This document shows positions 17,184 to 25,948 of a DNA stretch of 64,000 bases, one piece after another. Where the stretch lies: assembly GCA_001029295.1 (NCBI GenBank), contig LDXJ01000052.1, forward strand, positions 46,912-110,911, given 5' to 3'. Source of the DNA: Peptococcaceae bacterium CEB3. Its GTDB lineage: Bacteria; Bacillota; Desulfitobacteriia; Desulfitobacteriales; Desulfitobacteriaceae. Each line of letters starts with the position of its first letter. The stretch's first letter is position 1. A program made the translations under genes and the position numbers. Under the pieces are notes generated by a model, which saw only the letters and a list, made by a program, of their open reading frames with translations, had not been told where the DNA came from and ran no database searches.

Positions 17184-17999
17184 CTCCATTTCTCAAGTGG
17201 GCCGGTGGGAAACGCCAGTTGTTGCCGGCTCTTTTGCCCCGCGTCCCTGATCGCTTCGGCACCTATTTTGAGCCTTTCATCGGGGGCGGGGCCATGCTGT
17301 TTGCCTTGCGCCCCAACAAAGCGGTCATCGGTGATATTAATGACGAGATTGTCAATTGCTATTTTGTAATCCGCGATGATCCGTCGGAACTGCGCAAGTT
17401 TCTGGACAGCTTCCCCGTTACCGGCCGGGAGCGAGTTTATTACAAAATCCGCGGGATGGACCGCCGCCCCGATTTTCCCACAGTCCCTCGTGCTCTCCGA
17501 GCCGCCCGCACTATTTTTTTTGAATCACACGTGTTTTAACGGCTTGTACCGGGTGAACCAAAAAGGGCAATTCAACGTCCCATATGGGAAATATGTCCGA
17601 CCGATGATTTACGATGAGGAGAACCTCAGTGCGGTCCACGAATACCTTTGCGGAAACTCGGTGAACATCCTATCCGGGGACTTTGCGGAAACTCTCAAGT
17701 CGGCGGCCTCCGGAGATTTCGTATATTTGGACCCACCGTACGACCCTGTTTCCAAGACGGCCAGTTTTGTCGCGTACTCTCAAGAGGGCTTCGGCACACA
17801 GGAGCAAGTCCGGCTCAAAGCAACGGTTGACGACTTGACCAAGAGGGGCTGCAAAGTTCTCGTCAGCAATTCCGATACCCTTTTCATTCGGAATCTGTAT
17901 CGCGATTACCAGATTGCCACCGTTAAGGCAGCCAGAGCCATTAATAGCAACGGGGGTCGCCGGCAAAAAATCACCGAGCTGTTGATAACAAATTACTGA
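17177..17999 (+). CDS. dam-like: Dam-type adenine-N6 DNA methyltransferase, frameshifted at T8
   Basis: Frame 1 (GTG 17177) encodes FLKWAGGKRQLLPALL, TYFEPFIGGGAML and RAARTIF, then ends at 17539. The next frame carries on FLNHTCFNGLYRVN, GDFVYLDPPYDP and NSDT to 17999. Together they give a full Dam protein of about 273 aa with SAM-binding FxGxG and catalytic DPPY. The frames meet at eight T residues (17514-17521); seven would restore frame. Causes may be sequencing error, mutation or slippage. The start overlaps the GyrA-like stop. Confidence 0.85.
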
Positions 18000-18012
18000 C
18001 GGGAGTGCCATC

Positions 18013-18444
18013 ATGCTGACAAAAATCGAAATCCAGATCCTTGAATTGGTGGCCGACGGCCTAACCAACGAAGAGATCGGGGAAAAGCTCTGCCGGTCCA
18101 AAGCTACCATTAGAAACCACATGACCAAAATACTTCGGAAAACCGGAGTAAAAAACCGGGTACAATTAGTTCGGTGGGCTCTTGTTGAATTCCCAGGGGA
18201 CGAAGAGCCATGTGATCATCTGGAACGTCTTACGAATGCAAGACTCGCCATTCAAGTAAACGAGGGTTCTCCGCGGGGTAAACAGCGCTGTTTCATCCGC
18301 AACATGACAGAATTACGGCTCGCTCTAAACCGCCTTGAGTTGGATGAAGACGATGCCACTCTCCAGTTAATTGGGAAAACTCAGGACGGTCGTACGGTCC
18401 AGTTTAGCCTTTTTAACCATCCCCAAAAAGGGACGCCGTGGTAA
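18013..18444 (+). CDS. LuxR/GerE-type HTH regulator
   Basis: 143 aa. Residues 1-58 (LTKIEIQILELVADGLTNEE ... ATIRNHMTKILRKTG) are a LuxR/GerE DNA-binding domain placed at the N-terminus rather than the usual C-terminus. The C-terminal 80 residues have no recognised receiver or ligand domain. It ends the block; a terminator follows 35 bases later. Confidence 0.75.
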   Translation: MLTKIEIQILELVADGLTNEEIGEKLCRSKATIRNHMTKILRKTGVKNRVQLVRWALVEFPGDEEPCDHLERLTNARLAIQVNEGSPRGKQRCFIRNMTELRLALNRLELDEDDATLQLIGKTQDGRTVQFSLFNHPQKGTPW

Positions 18445-18478
18445 CGCGTGTTCCCGATTGCATCCATAAATAAGGAAC

Positions 18479-18511
18479 ATACTCGCCTTTCGCAATGGTG
18501 AGTATTTTTTT
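18479..18511 (+). terminator. Rho-independent terminator
   Basis: ATACTCGCC and GGTGAGTAT form a 9-bp stem (one G-T pair) with a 9-base loop, followed by T7. It closes the plus-strand operon ending with the LuxR-type gene. Confidence 0.75.
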
Positions 18512-18541
18512 GTGTTCTCTCTACTGATCCGGCAAACAAAG

Positions 18542-18866
18542 TGGAAAACATCTTTTGTCTCGCCAGCAAAATCCCCCCGCTTAGAGGCCGCCGATACCCC
18601 CTATTTTGTTTTCCATTTTGTTTTCCAACTTAAAAACACTTGATGAATTTAGGCCGTATTTCGGGCATTTTCAGTGCTTTTTGAATGGTTGTCCAGCCCC
18701 ACAAAAATCAAATGAAAAAACCCTGGAAACCGCTCCCTACAAGGCTCTCAGGGTTTTCAGGTAAATCATAATTGGTGGGTTTGAGAGGACTCGAACCTCC
18801 GACATCTACCCTCCGAGCCTTTGTTTAAGCGGGTTCCAATAATTTGTTTTCCAATTTGTTTTCCAA
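18542..18866. other. Candidate phage-type attachment site (attP) with arm repeats
   Basis: The core is the 3' end of a minus-strand tRNA at 18773-18812: T-arm GGAGG-TTCGAGT-CCTCT, then CAAACCC-A-CCA. No matching 5' half is present. Paired GTTTTCCA repeats lie on both sides with the same 12-base period: 18608 and 18620 to the left, 18846 and 18858 to the right; an inverted copy is at 18542. Short direct repeats flanking a tRNA-derived core are the layout of attP with integrase arm sites. The integrase gene begins at once on the right. Confidence 0.6.
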
Positions 18867-19922
18867 TTACTCCAGGAGCTTCGACGTATCTCCTTCCCTG
18901 GTGGCATGGCCATAGATGCCCGCCGTGGTCGCCGGATTCTGTCCGAGGAACCCGGCGACATAGAGTAGGGACTCGCCCTTGTCCAATAAAATCGATCCAG
19001 CGCCGTGCCTTAAATCATGAATACGGATATTGTGAAGCCCTGCCCTTTTTAAAATCCGTTGCTTCGTCCTAAACAAGACTTGATGCCGCAACGGCTCGCC
19101 GTCGTCACTTTGAAATACAAAGTCATATTCGGCCTTGCAAGTCTCATTTTTGTGTTTGGCCAATAAATCAAGCGTTTCGGAGTCCAATAGGATCGTTCTC
19201 TCGCTGTTGGCCGTTTTCGTTTCTTTCTCGTTGCGGGTTCTGGAGTTTACGGATTCGACAACTTTTAAGTATCCCTTTTCCAAATCGAGATTGTTCCATC
19301 GTAATCCTAAGACCTCTCCCACTCTAAACCCACCTAAAGCTAACAGTCTTAATGGCAGGTAGTGCTTATATAATTTAGCGGTTTCGATAAAAATATTCAA
19401 CTGGTATTGGACTAGGACTTTCCTTTTAAGCCTTTGAATTTTAGGCGGCTTGATTTTCGCCATGATACTATTTCCCTTTTCGTCTCGCACATCTCCCCAG
19501 TTTATAATCGTTCTTATTATGGAATAATAATTTTTAACGGTCCGTGGGCTCAATTTCTCTTCGTCAAATATAGACAGCCTTTCTTCCAACAGTTCGGCAG
19601 TCAACAAGTATAGCTTTATGTCACCGACCACTGGGTTTATCCTCTTAACTTGTTTGGTATAAGTTTCATAGGTGGCCTCGTCGATTTGTTTTCTGATCGC
19701 CTTCAACCACCGTTCGGCCAATTGTCCCACCGTTTGAGCACTCGCCTTTGATGAACCCATTCTCTCTTTTAGAGTTTTTTTAAGTTGGGCTTCATATTCA
19801 AGTGCGTCCCGTTTACGCCTAGCATAATAGGTTTCGCAATGGTTTATTTTTTCCCCGTTCTCGTCCCTCCCCAAGTATATTACGATAGTCCAAGAATTTT
19901 CCGCTCTTTGCTTAACCGACAT
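18867..19922 (-). CDS. int: Tyrosine recombinase (phage-type integrase)
   Basis: 351 aa from the ATG at 19922. It has an AP2-like N-terminal arm-binding domain, a SAM-like core-binding domain and a catalytic domain with Arg in GGFRVGEVLGLRW, IHDLRHGAGS (H-x-x-R), a late His and the Tyr nucleophile in AGIYGHAT. It appears intact. The start overlaps the excisionase stop. Together with the tRNA-derived site just downstream it forms an integration module. Confidence 0.9.
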   Translation of the reverse strand: MSVKQRAENSWTIVIYLGRDENGEKINHCETYYARRKRDALEYEAQLKKTLKERMGSSKASAQTVGQLAERWLKAIRKQIDEATYETYTKQVKRINPVVGDIKLYLLTAELLEERLSIFDEEKLSPRTVKNYYSIIRTIINWGDVRDEKGNSIMAKIKPPKIQRLKRKVLVQYQLNIFIETAKLYKHYLPLRLLALGGFRVGEVLGLRWNNLDLEKGYLKVVESVNSRTRNEKETKTANSERTILLDSETLDLLAKHKNETCKAEYDFVFQSDDGEPLRHQVLFRTKQRILKRAGLHNIRIHDLRHGAGSILLDKGESLLYVAGFLGQNPATTAGIYGHATREGDTSKLLE

Positions 19923-20172
19923 ATTTTGGTTTACGCCCCTTTCTTGGGGGCTGGACACTAAGACTATTCTCCAATAGATTGACCGTTTCCTGCTTAATGA
20001 AATCATTTAATACATCGGATCGTATACGAGTCCTTCTTTCCGAGAGCTTTACCACTTTGATCCGTCCCTGGTTTATTAGTTCGTAGACGTAGCTTTTCCG
20101 GAACTTAAGCATGGCCGCCACCTCCGGGACCGTATATAGCAGTACCAATTGGCCGTCATCAGATGTTTCCAT
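19912..20172 (-). CDS. xis: Excisionase-type HTH protein
   Basis: 86 aa. The ATG at 20172 sits 8 bases from AGGAG, so the upstream alternative start is unlikely. YTVPEVAAMLKFRKSYVYEL and IKVVKLSERRTRI are the HTH_17/MerR-like wing of excisionases. Overlap with int suggests a shared transcript; it may direct excision or control int. Confidence 0.75.
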   Translation of the reverse strand: METSDDGQLVLLYTVPEVAAMLKFRKSYVYELINQGRIKVVKLSERRTRIRSDVLNDFIKQETVNLLENSLSVQPPRKGRKPKYVG

Positions 20173-20258
20173 ATCCTCAACTCCTATCCTGGTTTCTATC
20201 GTATATTCTATCATATATTATTTTCAACGTAAATACTTTCTCATCAAAAAACGTGAGA

Positions 20259-20290
20259 GGCCGCCCGGTTAATGTCAGCCGGGCGGCCTT
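20259..20290 (-). terminator. Strong GC-rich hairpin, likely terminator
   Basis: GGCCGCCCGG and CCGGGCGGCC are perfect 10-bp arms with a 10-base loop. On the minus strand the hairpin is followed within a few bases by T6. It lies between the 20304-20546 gene and xis and would end the former; on the plus strand only a short T run follows. Confidence 0.65.
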
Positions 20291-20303
20291 TCCGTTGTCA
20301 AGA

Positions 20304-20546
20304 TTACCGGACCCACGCTGGGATCTCGGATTCCCAAGCAGCCTTAAACAAATCGTGGAACCGTGATCTGGCTTCACGTTCGTCGTCCACCGCAACACCG
20401 GACATGAACTGCTCATAATAATCGCTTAGGTCTTCGTCCGTTAGATTATAGTTGTGCGCCATACGCACGGAGTCCCCGGCGAAGCGCTGCACGGCCATTT
20501 CAAAATTGGCACAATCGGTCTGACTGGTGTTTAAATCGAATCTCAT
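20304..20546 (-). CDS. Small protein, unknown function
   Basis: 80 aa (MRFDLNTSQTDCANFEMAV...), acidic and helical. It is divergent from the amidotransferase operon and shares the intergenic region with its operator. Function unknown. Confidence 0.45.
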   Translation of the reverse strand: MRFDLNTSQTDCANFEMAVQRFAGDSVRMAHNYNLTDEDLSDYYEQFMSGVAVDDEREARSRFHDLFKAAWESEIPAWVR

Positions 20547-20632
20547 TATGCTATCATCTCCTTATCATATAATCTATGTCCATATATCGTATACTATCAC
20601 GAATACATAATGATGTCTACACCTATATACTC

Positions 20633-20691
20633 TTGACATTGATATACCAAGGTGGTATACTTCAATCATAAAGTATACCACCTTGGTATAT
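20633..20691 (+). promoter_or_regulatory. Promoter with perfect double operator
   Basis: TTGACA (20633-20638), a 17-base spacer and TATACT (20656-20661) make an excellent sigma-A promoter. Two dyad operators lie on it: TATACCAAGGTGGTATA (20643-20659) and TATACCACCTTGGTATA (20674-20690). They form a larger inverted repeat with perfect 21-base arms (20642-20662 and 20671-20691) and an 8-base loop. Repressor binding would block -35 to +1. The GGAAAGGGG ribosome site follows at once. Confidence 0.85.
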
Positions 20692-20709
20692 GGAAAGGGG
20701 TTGAAAATT

Positions 20710-21537
20710 ATGTGCGGAATCGCGGGCTTTATCACAGGTGAAAGGGCTAAAACTAAACGCACACTTATTTACAATGTTTATAAGGAAATGCTGGCTCTTT
20801 CAATCTCGCGCGGACGGGATGCCACTGGAATTGCGGCCACAATGAAAACCGGAGAGATTGCGATCGCTAAAAATCCCACGCCCTCCCCGGTTTATGTTTA
20901 CAAGGAATTGTTTCAGGATATTATGAGCCGTAACCCGGTTGCCGTGGTCGGCCATGTCCGGGCGGGAACGAAAGGCTCCCGTTATATTAATGCCAACAAC
21001 CACCCGATTATTGCCGGGAACATTGTGGGCGTTCATAATGGCGTGATTCATAATGACAACTATTTAACCAAGCATTTTGAGCTTAATCGGAGCGCCGAGG
21101 TCGATTCCGAAGTGGTCTTCGCTCTTTTAAATAAATTGGGCGCGTTGGATAAAATAAACATACAGCGGGTTATCACTTTTCTGGACGGGGCTTTTGCTTT
21201 GGCTTTTCAACATGTCGAACACCCCGGCCAAATTTGGCTTGTGAGGGGCCCGGGAAGACCGCTGGTGATGGGCCATGACGTTCGTCTCAATACCACCTGG
21301 TTTGCCTCAGAGGCCCGCTTTATTGTCGAGGCTTATAGGAATATCCGGGTTTCCAAAACCGGCTTGGAAATTGGGGCTATGGATGAGGGCGAGGTCGTTT
21401 GTTTGGACGCGACGCCGTTTATGAAAAAAAAGTACGAACACATCGGTATCGAAAAATGTTTTAGCGAGACGGTCCCGAAACCGAAACTGAAATCACTGAG
21501 TCCGGCAAACACGACGGCCTTTTGGGGGTGGAACTGA
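20710..21537 (+). CDS. Stand-alone class II glutamine amidotransferase
   Basis: 275 aa. It begins MCGIAGF, giving the N-terminal nucleophile Cys after Met removal. HVRAGTKGS, NNHPI and VGVHNGVIHN follow the Ntn-hydrolase glutaminase pattern of GlmS, PurF and AsnB. No synthase, SIS or PRTase domain is fused. It would release ammonia from glutamine for an unidentified partner. It is first in a two-gene operon with the double RHH protein, behind a tightly designed operator. Confidence 0.85.
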   Translation: MCGIAGFITGERAKTKRTLIYNVYKEMLALSISRGRDATGIAATMKTGEIAIAKNPTPSPVYVYKELFQDIMSRNPVAVVGHVRAGTKGSRYINANNHPIIAGNIVGVHNGVIHNDNYLTKHFELNRSAEVDSEVVFALLNKLGALDKINIQRVITFLDGAFALAFQHVEHPGQIWLVRGPGRPLVMGHDVRLNTTWFASEARFIVEAYRNIRVSKTGLEIGAMDEGEVVCLDATPFMKKKYEHIGIEKCFSETVPKPKLKSLSPANTTAFWGWN

Positions 21538-21899
21538 TGGCCAGCAATGTTCCTCAAGTCCACATCCGCTTACAAGCGATTGCCGACATCGATGATTGGG
21601 CGGAACACCGCGGCCTCAACCGATCGGAGGCCATCAATTTGATGTGTATGACTGTTCTGGACGCGGAACGAGAATCGGGGGGGCAAATTAAGCTGCCTCC
21701 CCCGGGGGATCAGGATTTGCCGGAACAAGTCCATGTCCGCCTTAAGGCCATTCCTTTGATTGACCAGTTTGCCCGCCGCCACAAGCGCAGCCGGTCCGAC
21801 GCCATTAATGCAATGTGTGTGGCCTATATGGAGGCGGAAACACACCTCAAATCATCATTTTGCGCTCAGTCTTCGTCGTTTCCCAGGACGATCCCGTAG
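21537..21899 (+). CDS. Tandem ribbon-helix-helix protein, likely autorepressor
   Basis: 120 aa made of two similar halves: VPQVHIRLQAIADIDDWAEH...NRSEAINLMCM and PEQVHVRLKAIPLIDQFARR...SRSDAINAMCV. Each looks like an RHH fold (beta strand, two helices), so one chain could act as a pre-formed dimer. The ATG overlaps the amidotransferase stop (TGATG). It is the obvious candidate to bind the TATACCA-N3-TGGTATA operators. The last 34 bases overlap, tail to tail, the sigma54 regulator gene. Confidence 0.6.
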   Translation: MASNVPQVHIRLQAIADIDDWAEHRGLNRSEAINLMCMTVLDAERESGGQIKLPPPGDQDLPEQVHVRLKAIPLIDQFARRHKRSRSDAINAMCVAYMEAETHLKSSFCAQSSSFPRTIP

Positions 21900-23698
21900 G
21901 CGTTGATTTTGTTGAGGACAGTCGTACTGGAGACCCCCAATACCCGGCCGGCTTTGCGGGAGGAAGGATGTTTAGCCAGTACGCTCATAAGAACCTGTTT
22001 TTCCACTTCGTTGACGATTGTCTTCAGGGGAGGCCATTTGCCCGCAAACGGGATCATCACATGGAGGACGCACACTCCGGCACCGGAGTTAACATTTTCG
22101 CCTTTGCCCCGAACAGGAAGTCCCCCCGGCAAGACCGGCGCGGTATCAGGACTCCTTGTCTCAATACTCTCGATCACGGCCGATGCGACCCCCGCCTGTC
22201 GGCGCGCAATGGCCTCGCGCATCTCATCCCTGATTTCGGCTTCGATTTCACCTTCTGGCGTACGCCAGGTCCCTCCTTCGCTTTCAAGCCCCCGCTCTTT
22301 GCCGGCAGGACGGGGTAAACTCATCCAACTGTAAAAATCCTCCGCCTTGATCCCCTCTATCTCCATGATGTTAATCATGCGCTCCAGGACGTTTTCCAGT
22401 TGCCGGACATTGCCGGGCCAATCCTGCTTCATTAAAAATTCCACTGTATCTTTGGTCAGACAAAATTCCGGCCGTTCAAGCCTCAGACATATCTTGCGGA
22501 TTAGATGTTGAGCGATGAACGGGATGTCCTCCCGGCGTTCACGCAAGGGCAAGATTCTCAGCGGAAAGACATTCAAGCGATAATAAAGATCTTCTCTGAG
22601 CTCCCCCGCCTCGATCATTTCCTCCAAGTTTCTGTGGGTGGCGGCAATAATGCGAACCTCGACCGGGATCTCCCTGGAGCCGCCCACCCTGCGGACGGTA
22701 TTTTCCTGCAAAACCCGCAAAAGCCTGACTTGGACCGGGGCAGACACCTCTCCGATTTCATCCAGAAATAAGGTTCCCCCATGAGCCTGCTCGAAAAGCC
22801 CTTTCTTCCCGCCCCGGATCGCTCCGGTAAAAGCTCCGTCGTCATAGCCGAAAAGCTCGCTCTCCAAGAGAGAATCAGGCAAGGCCCCGCAGTTGATGGC
22901 GATGAACGGGCCCGAAGCCCGGTTGCTCTCCATATGAATAGCCCGCGCAAACAACTCTTTGCCAGTTCCGCTTTCACCGCGCAGCAAAATCGTCGAATTT
23001 CCTTTGGCCACCGCTTTGGCGGTTTCCACCAACCGGCTCATGGCCGGACCCTGGTAAACGATATCCTCAAAGGTCGTTAATCGTTTTTTGGCGCCGACTT
23101 TGGAAACGATTTCCTCAACCTGGCTGAAATCCGTGATCGTGGCCACTCCGCCGATGATCTGACCTTGGGCGTTGAAAATGGGCAAACCGCTCGTCAGGAA
23201 ATGAAGACTGCGGTGGTCCTTTTGCATCTTGACTTCTTTCAGGCTGTAGGGCTGTCCGCTCTTGAGCGTCTGCAAGATAGGCGCCTTGGCTTGAAAAACC
23301 TCATCAACATCCTTACCGATCACTTCTTCCTTCGAGCAAAAGAAAGTGCGACAAGCGACCTCATTCAAGTGAGTGATGACTCCTTTATTATTGACCGCGA
23401 TGATACCTTCACTGACTGAATTCAAAATCGTGCTCAGCTCGTATTCCCTCTGTTCACACAGAAGGTAATCTTTCAACTCCAGGGCCTTGACTCCCTCGAT
23501 GGTTATCAATTCATTCATTAACGCCTGCAAATACTCCCGGACCGTTTGGCATTTAATCAGCATGCGCTCGTTGGACGTGGCCTCCATCCCCACCAGATTT
23601 ATCTTCCGGTTTTTAAAAACCTCAAAAATCTCGTAAGCCAAGCCCAGGCGATCGACGAAATCGATTTGAATCACGTAGTCTTGGACGCGTAGTTCCAT
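21866..23698 (-). CDS. Sigma54-dependent TyrR-type activator
   Basis: 610 aa. ACT domain at residues 1-75 (amino-acid sensing), PAS domain about 85-205, AAA+ sigma54-interaction domain with Walker A GESGTGKE, the sigma54 loop GAFTGAIRGG and LFLDEIGE, then a Fis-type HTH at the C-terminus (SSRKAGRVLGVSSTTVLNKI). The arrangement is that of TyrR and its Gram-positive relatives, which respond to aromatic amino acids. GAGGTG precedes the start. It lies just downstream of tyrS on the same strand. Confidence 0.88.
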   Translation of the reverse strand: MELRVQDYVIQIDFVDRLGLAYEIFEVFKNRKINLVGMEATSNERMLIKCQTVREYLQALMNELITIEGVKALELKDYLLCEQREYELSTILNSVSEGIIAVNNKGVITHLNEVACRTFFCSKEEVIGKDVDEVFQAKAPILQTLKSGQPYSLKEVKMQKDHRSLHFLTSGLPIFNAQGQIIGGVATITDFSQVEEIVSKVGAKKRLTTFEDIVYQGPAMSRLVETAKAVAKGNSTILLRGESGTGKELFARAIHMESNRASGPFIAINCGALPDSLLESELFGYDDGAFTGAIRGGKKGLFEQAHGGTLFLDEIGEVSAPVQVRLLRVLQENTVRRVGGSREIPVEVRIIAATHRNLEEMIEAGELREDLYYRLNVFPLRILPLRERREDIPFIAQHLIRKICLRLERPEFCLTKDTVEFLMKQDWPGNVRQLENVLERMINIMEIEGIKAEDFYSWMSLPRPAGKERGLESEGGTWRTPEGEIEAEIRDEMREAIARRQAGVASAVIESIETRSPDTAPVLPGGLPVRGKGENVNSGAGVCVLHVMIPFAGKWPPLKTIVNEVEKQVLMSVLAKHPSSRKAGRVLGVSSTTVLNKINAYGIVLGNDED

Positions 23699-23897
23699 TT
23701 AGTTCACCTCACTCCTGTGCGGGTACGGCCCTCAGCCCAAAAACCCCGCCGAGGGCCGCAGGCTCCAACGACCGGGTTTTTCAGTCTTCGTTCCAAGGGT
23801 ACCCCCTAACCGGAACTACCCCCGCAGACCTTGTTTCGGGCGATCCCCGCCCCGGACACCCGGTTCAAGCGACCGTTTTGCCCCGGCGTAAGAGGCG

Positions 23898-25142
23898 CTA
23901 CAAAACCAACCTGGCAAACTTGCGTTTACCCACTTGCAGAACGTCTCCGGAATTGACGGAAACGATCATCTGTGGGTCGGTTACTCTCTCTTCGCGCAAG
24001 CGAACCCCACCCTGCCCGATGAGCCTCCTCGCTTCCCCCCGGCTGGGGGCCAAACCCGAGCCCACCAAAAGGTCCACCAGTTCCAGCCGTCCGTCGGGAC
24101 GCCTCAGAGCCCCTACTTCTATCTCCGGCATTTCGTCGGGGGCTTCCTTCTGTTGGAACATCCTGATAAACTCCGCCTGGGCCCTTGCCGCTTCTTCTTC
24201 CCCGTGGTAAATACCCACGATCTCGCGGGCCAAACGCATCTTCAAGTCCCGGGGATGCACTTTTCCCTCATGCAAGCCTGCTTCCAGCCGCCGGATTTCC
24301 GCGACCGGAACTTTGGTAACCAGTTCGAAATAACGAATCATCAACTCATCCGGGAGAGACATCGTCTTGCCAAACATCTCACGCTCCGATTCGTAGACCC
24401 CGATGTAGTTGCCCAGGCTCTTACTCATCTTCTGAACCCCGTCCAAACCCTCCAGCAGAGGCAGAGTGAAAGCAACCTGGGGTTCTTGGCCCGCTTCCTT
24501 CTGGAGGGTGCGCCCCATCAGGAGGTTGAACGTTTGGTCCGTGCCTCCCAGCTCCACATCAGCCCGCAAGGCGACCGAATCATATCCCTGCATCAGGGGG
24601 TAAAAGAATTCGTGCACACCGATGGGCAAGCCCGCGGCATAGCGTTTGGCAAAATCGTCTCTTTCCAGCATGCGCGCCACTGTCGTCGCCGAGGCCAATT
24701 TTATGACATCCTCAAACATCAGCTTGCCCAACCAGCTTGAATTAAACGCAATTCGCGTTTTCGCGGGATCGAGGATCTTGAAAACCTGCTCTTGATAAGT
24801 CTTAGCGTTGCGCAATAACTCTTCCGGGGTCATCGGCTTGCGCGTTTCCGACTTGCCGGTGGGATCCCCGATCCGGCCGGTGAAATCCCCGATGACGATG
24901 ACGGCCTGATGACCCAAATCCTGAAACTGTCTCAACTTTTGCAAAGGGACGGTATGCCCCAAATGCACATCCGGCGCGGTGGGATCCAGACCCAATTTGA
25001 CGACCAAAGGTTTCCCTTCGCGCAGGGAACGCTCCAGCTTGGCGGCCAGTTCCACTTCCGGAATGATCTCCGCCGCGCCGGTTTTCAGTATGCTCAATTG
25101 CTCTTCTACCGTTTTGCCGTACTCTTTTCTGTTTTCTGCCAC
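23898..25142 (-). CDS. tyrS: Tyrosyl-tRNA synthetase (TyrZ type)
   Basis: 414 aa from the GTG at 25142, which follows GAAAGGAG; this is the exact size class of Bacillus TyrZ. The class I HIGH-like motif is in [20 protein letters not shown] is present in [11 protein letters not shown], and an S4 RNA-binding domain lies at the C-terminus. It charges tRNA-Tyr. I find no T-box leader upstream, unlike many Bacillota tyrS genes. The TyrR-type gene lies downstream. Confidence 0.93.
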   Translation of the reverse strand: MAENRKEYGKTVEEQLSILKTGAAEIIPEVELAAKLERSLREGKPLVVKLGLDPTAPDVHLGHTVPLQKLRQFQDLGHQAVIVIGDFTGRIGDPTGKSETRKPMTPEELLRNAKTYQEQVFKILDPAKTRIAFNSSWLGKLMFEDVIKLASATTVARMLERDDFAKRYAAGLPIGVHEFFYPLMQGYDSVALRADVELGGTDQTFNLLMGRTLQKEAGQEPQVAFTLPLLEGLDGVQKMSKSLGNYIGVYESEREMFGKTMSLPDELMIRYFELVTKVPVAEIRRLEAGLHEGKVHPRDLKMRLAREIVGIYHGEEEAARAQAEFIRMFQQKEAPDEMPEIEVGALRRPDGRLELVDLLVGSGLAPSRGEARRLIGQGGVRLREERVTDPQMIVSVNSGDVLQVGKRKFARLVL

Positions 25143-25401
25143 GTTACCGCTCCTTTCAAATTGACTCCCTCCTGCGTTGAAACGCGAGGATTTGGGCTTG
25201 CAGCGGGTTAATTTATAAATCATGTTCGAAAAATCGTCACAGGCGTTATTGTGAAGCCACAGGTGAAACTCGTTAACATTCAGGAGTGAGTACATTTGAA
25301 CTTCGGAGATTATTTAAAATCCTAAGACCAGGAAAGCAGTAGAGAACCCGCATTCCAATGGTTTAAGAATACCCCGTAGTCTGCCAGAACACAAGAGAAA
25401 A

Positions 25402-25425
25402 AGAGCCCCTGGCATTGCCGGGGGT
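25402..25425 (-). terminator. Terminator after the XRE remnant
   Basis: On the minus strand CCCCGGCAATGCCAGGGG forms a tight hairpin followed by CTCTTTTT. It closes the DUF5658/XRE transcript and insulates tyrS. Confidence 0.65.
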
Positions 25426-25542
25426 CATTTCTCTTTACGATAATACACTTCCTCCAGCGGCACGTCGAGCACTGCCGCAATCTTGGCGAGGATCGCGATT
25501 CCGCTAGGTCTTCCGGGCCAAACGTTGTCCAACAGTGTTCAT
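25425..25542 (-). pseudogene. XRE-family regulator remnant (internal deletion)
   Basis: The start encodes MNTVGQRLARKT and stops. In another frame GIAILAKIAAVLDVPLEEV continues to a stop at 25425. These are the first and last parts of a Cro/CI-type HTH protein; the recognition helices between them are gone. The ATG overlaps the DUF5658 stop. Confidence 0.65.
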
Positions 25543-25901
25543 AGGCTACCCCTTACGGCACTCAAAACAATCCAATACGCATGGGCAATGATGACCAAGG
25601 CATAGGTGAGGATGGCAACAATCAGCAGGCGGATGACAAACTTATGCGGTCTATTCTGCGCCTTCCATAACAGGAAGCCGAGGATGACGGGCAGAGAAAC
25701 TTTGGCGGCCATGAACGCGACGGGGTTTCTCGCAATCAGCCACTGCATCAGGGGGTTCGCTTCCTCAATGGTGCCGAGCCGTAGACCCCAGAGGGTTAAG
25801 GCACCGTCGAGGATGCTGAGGATGGCGAGGAATGTGACGAGCAGCCGGATTCTGTTATGGGTTGTATGGGTTGTATGGCTTGATGGTGCTAGATGAGGCA
25901 T
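25539..25901 (-). CDS. DUF5658 membrane protein
   Basis: 120 aa with three or four helices. ILDGALTLWGLRLG, then EEANPLMQWLI is the DUF5658 signature. Start at 25901 chosen for GGAGC at 8-base spacing. Function unknown. Confidence 0.65.
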   Translation of the reverse strand: MPHLAPSSHTTHTTHNRIRLLVTFLAILSILDGALTLWGLRLGTIEEANPLMQWLIARNPVAFMAAKVSLPVILGFLLWKAQNRPHKFVIRLLIVAILTYALVIIAHAYWIVLSAVRGSL

Positions 25902-25948
25902 TATTGGTGCTCCGTTTCGTTCAGAGAAGGATGTTTCAGACGGTAGCC

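Noticed and set aside
25143..25424. T-box riboswitch upstream of tyrS
   Set aside because: No conserved T-box sequence or leader terminator/antiterminator pair is seen; the hairpin there ends the upstream transcript.
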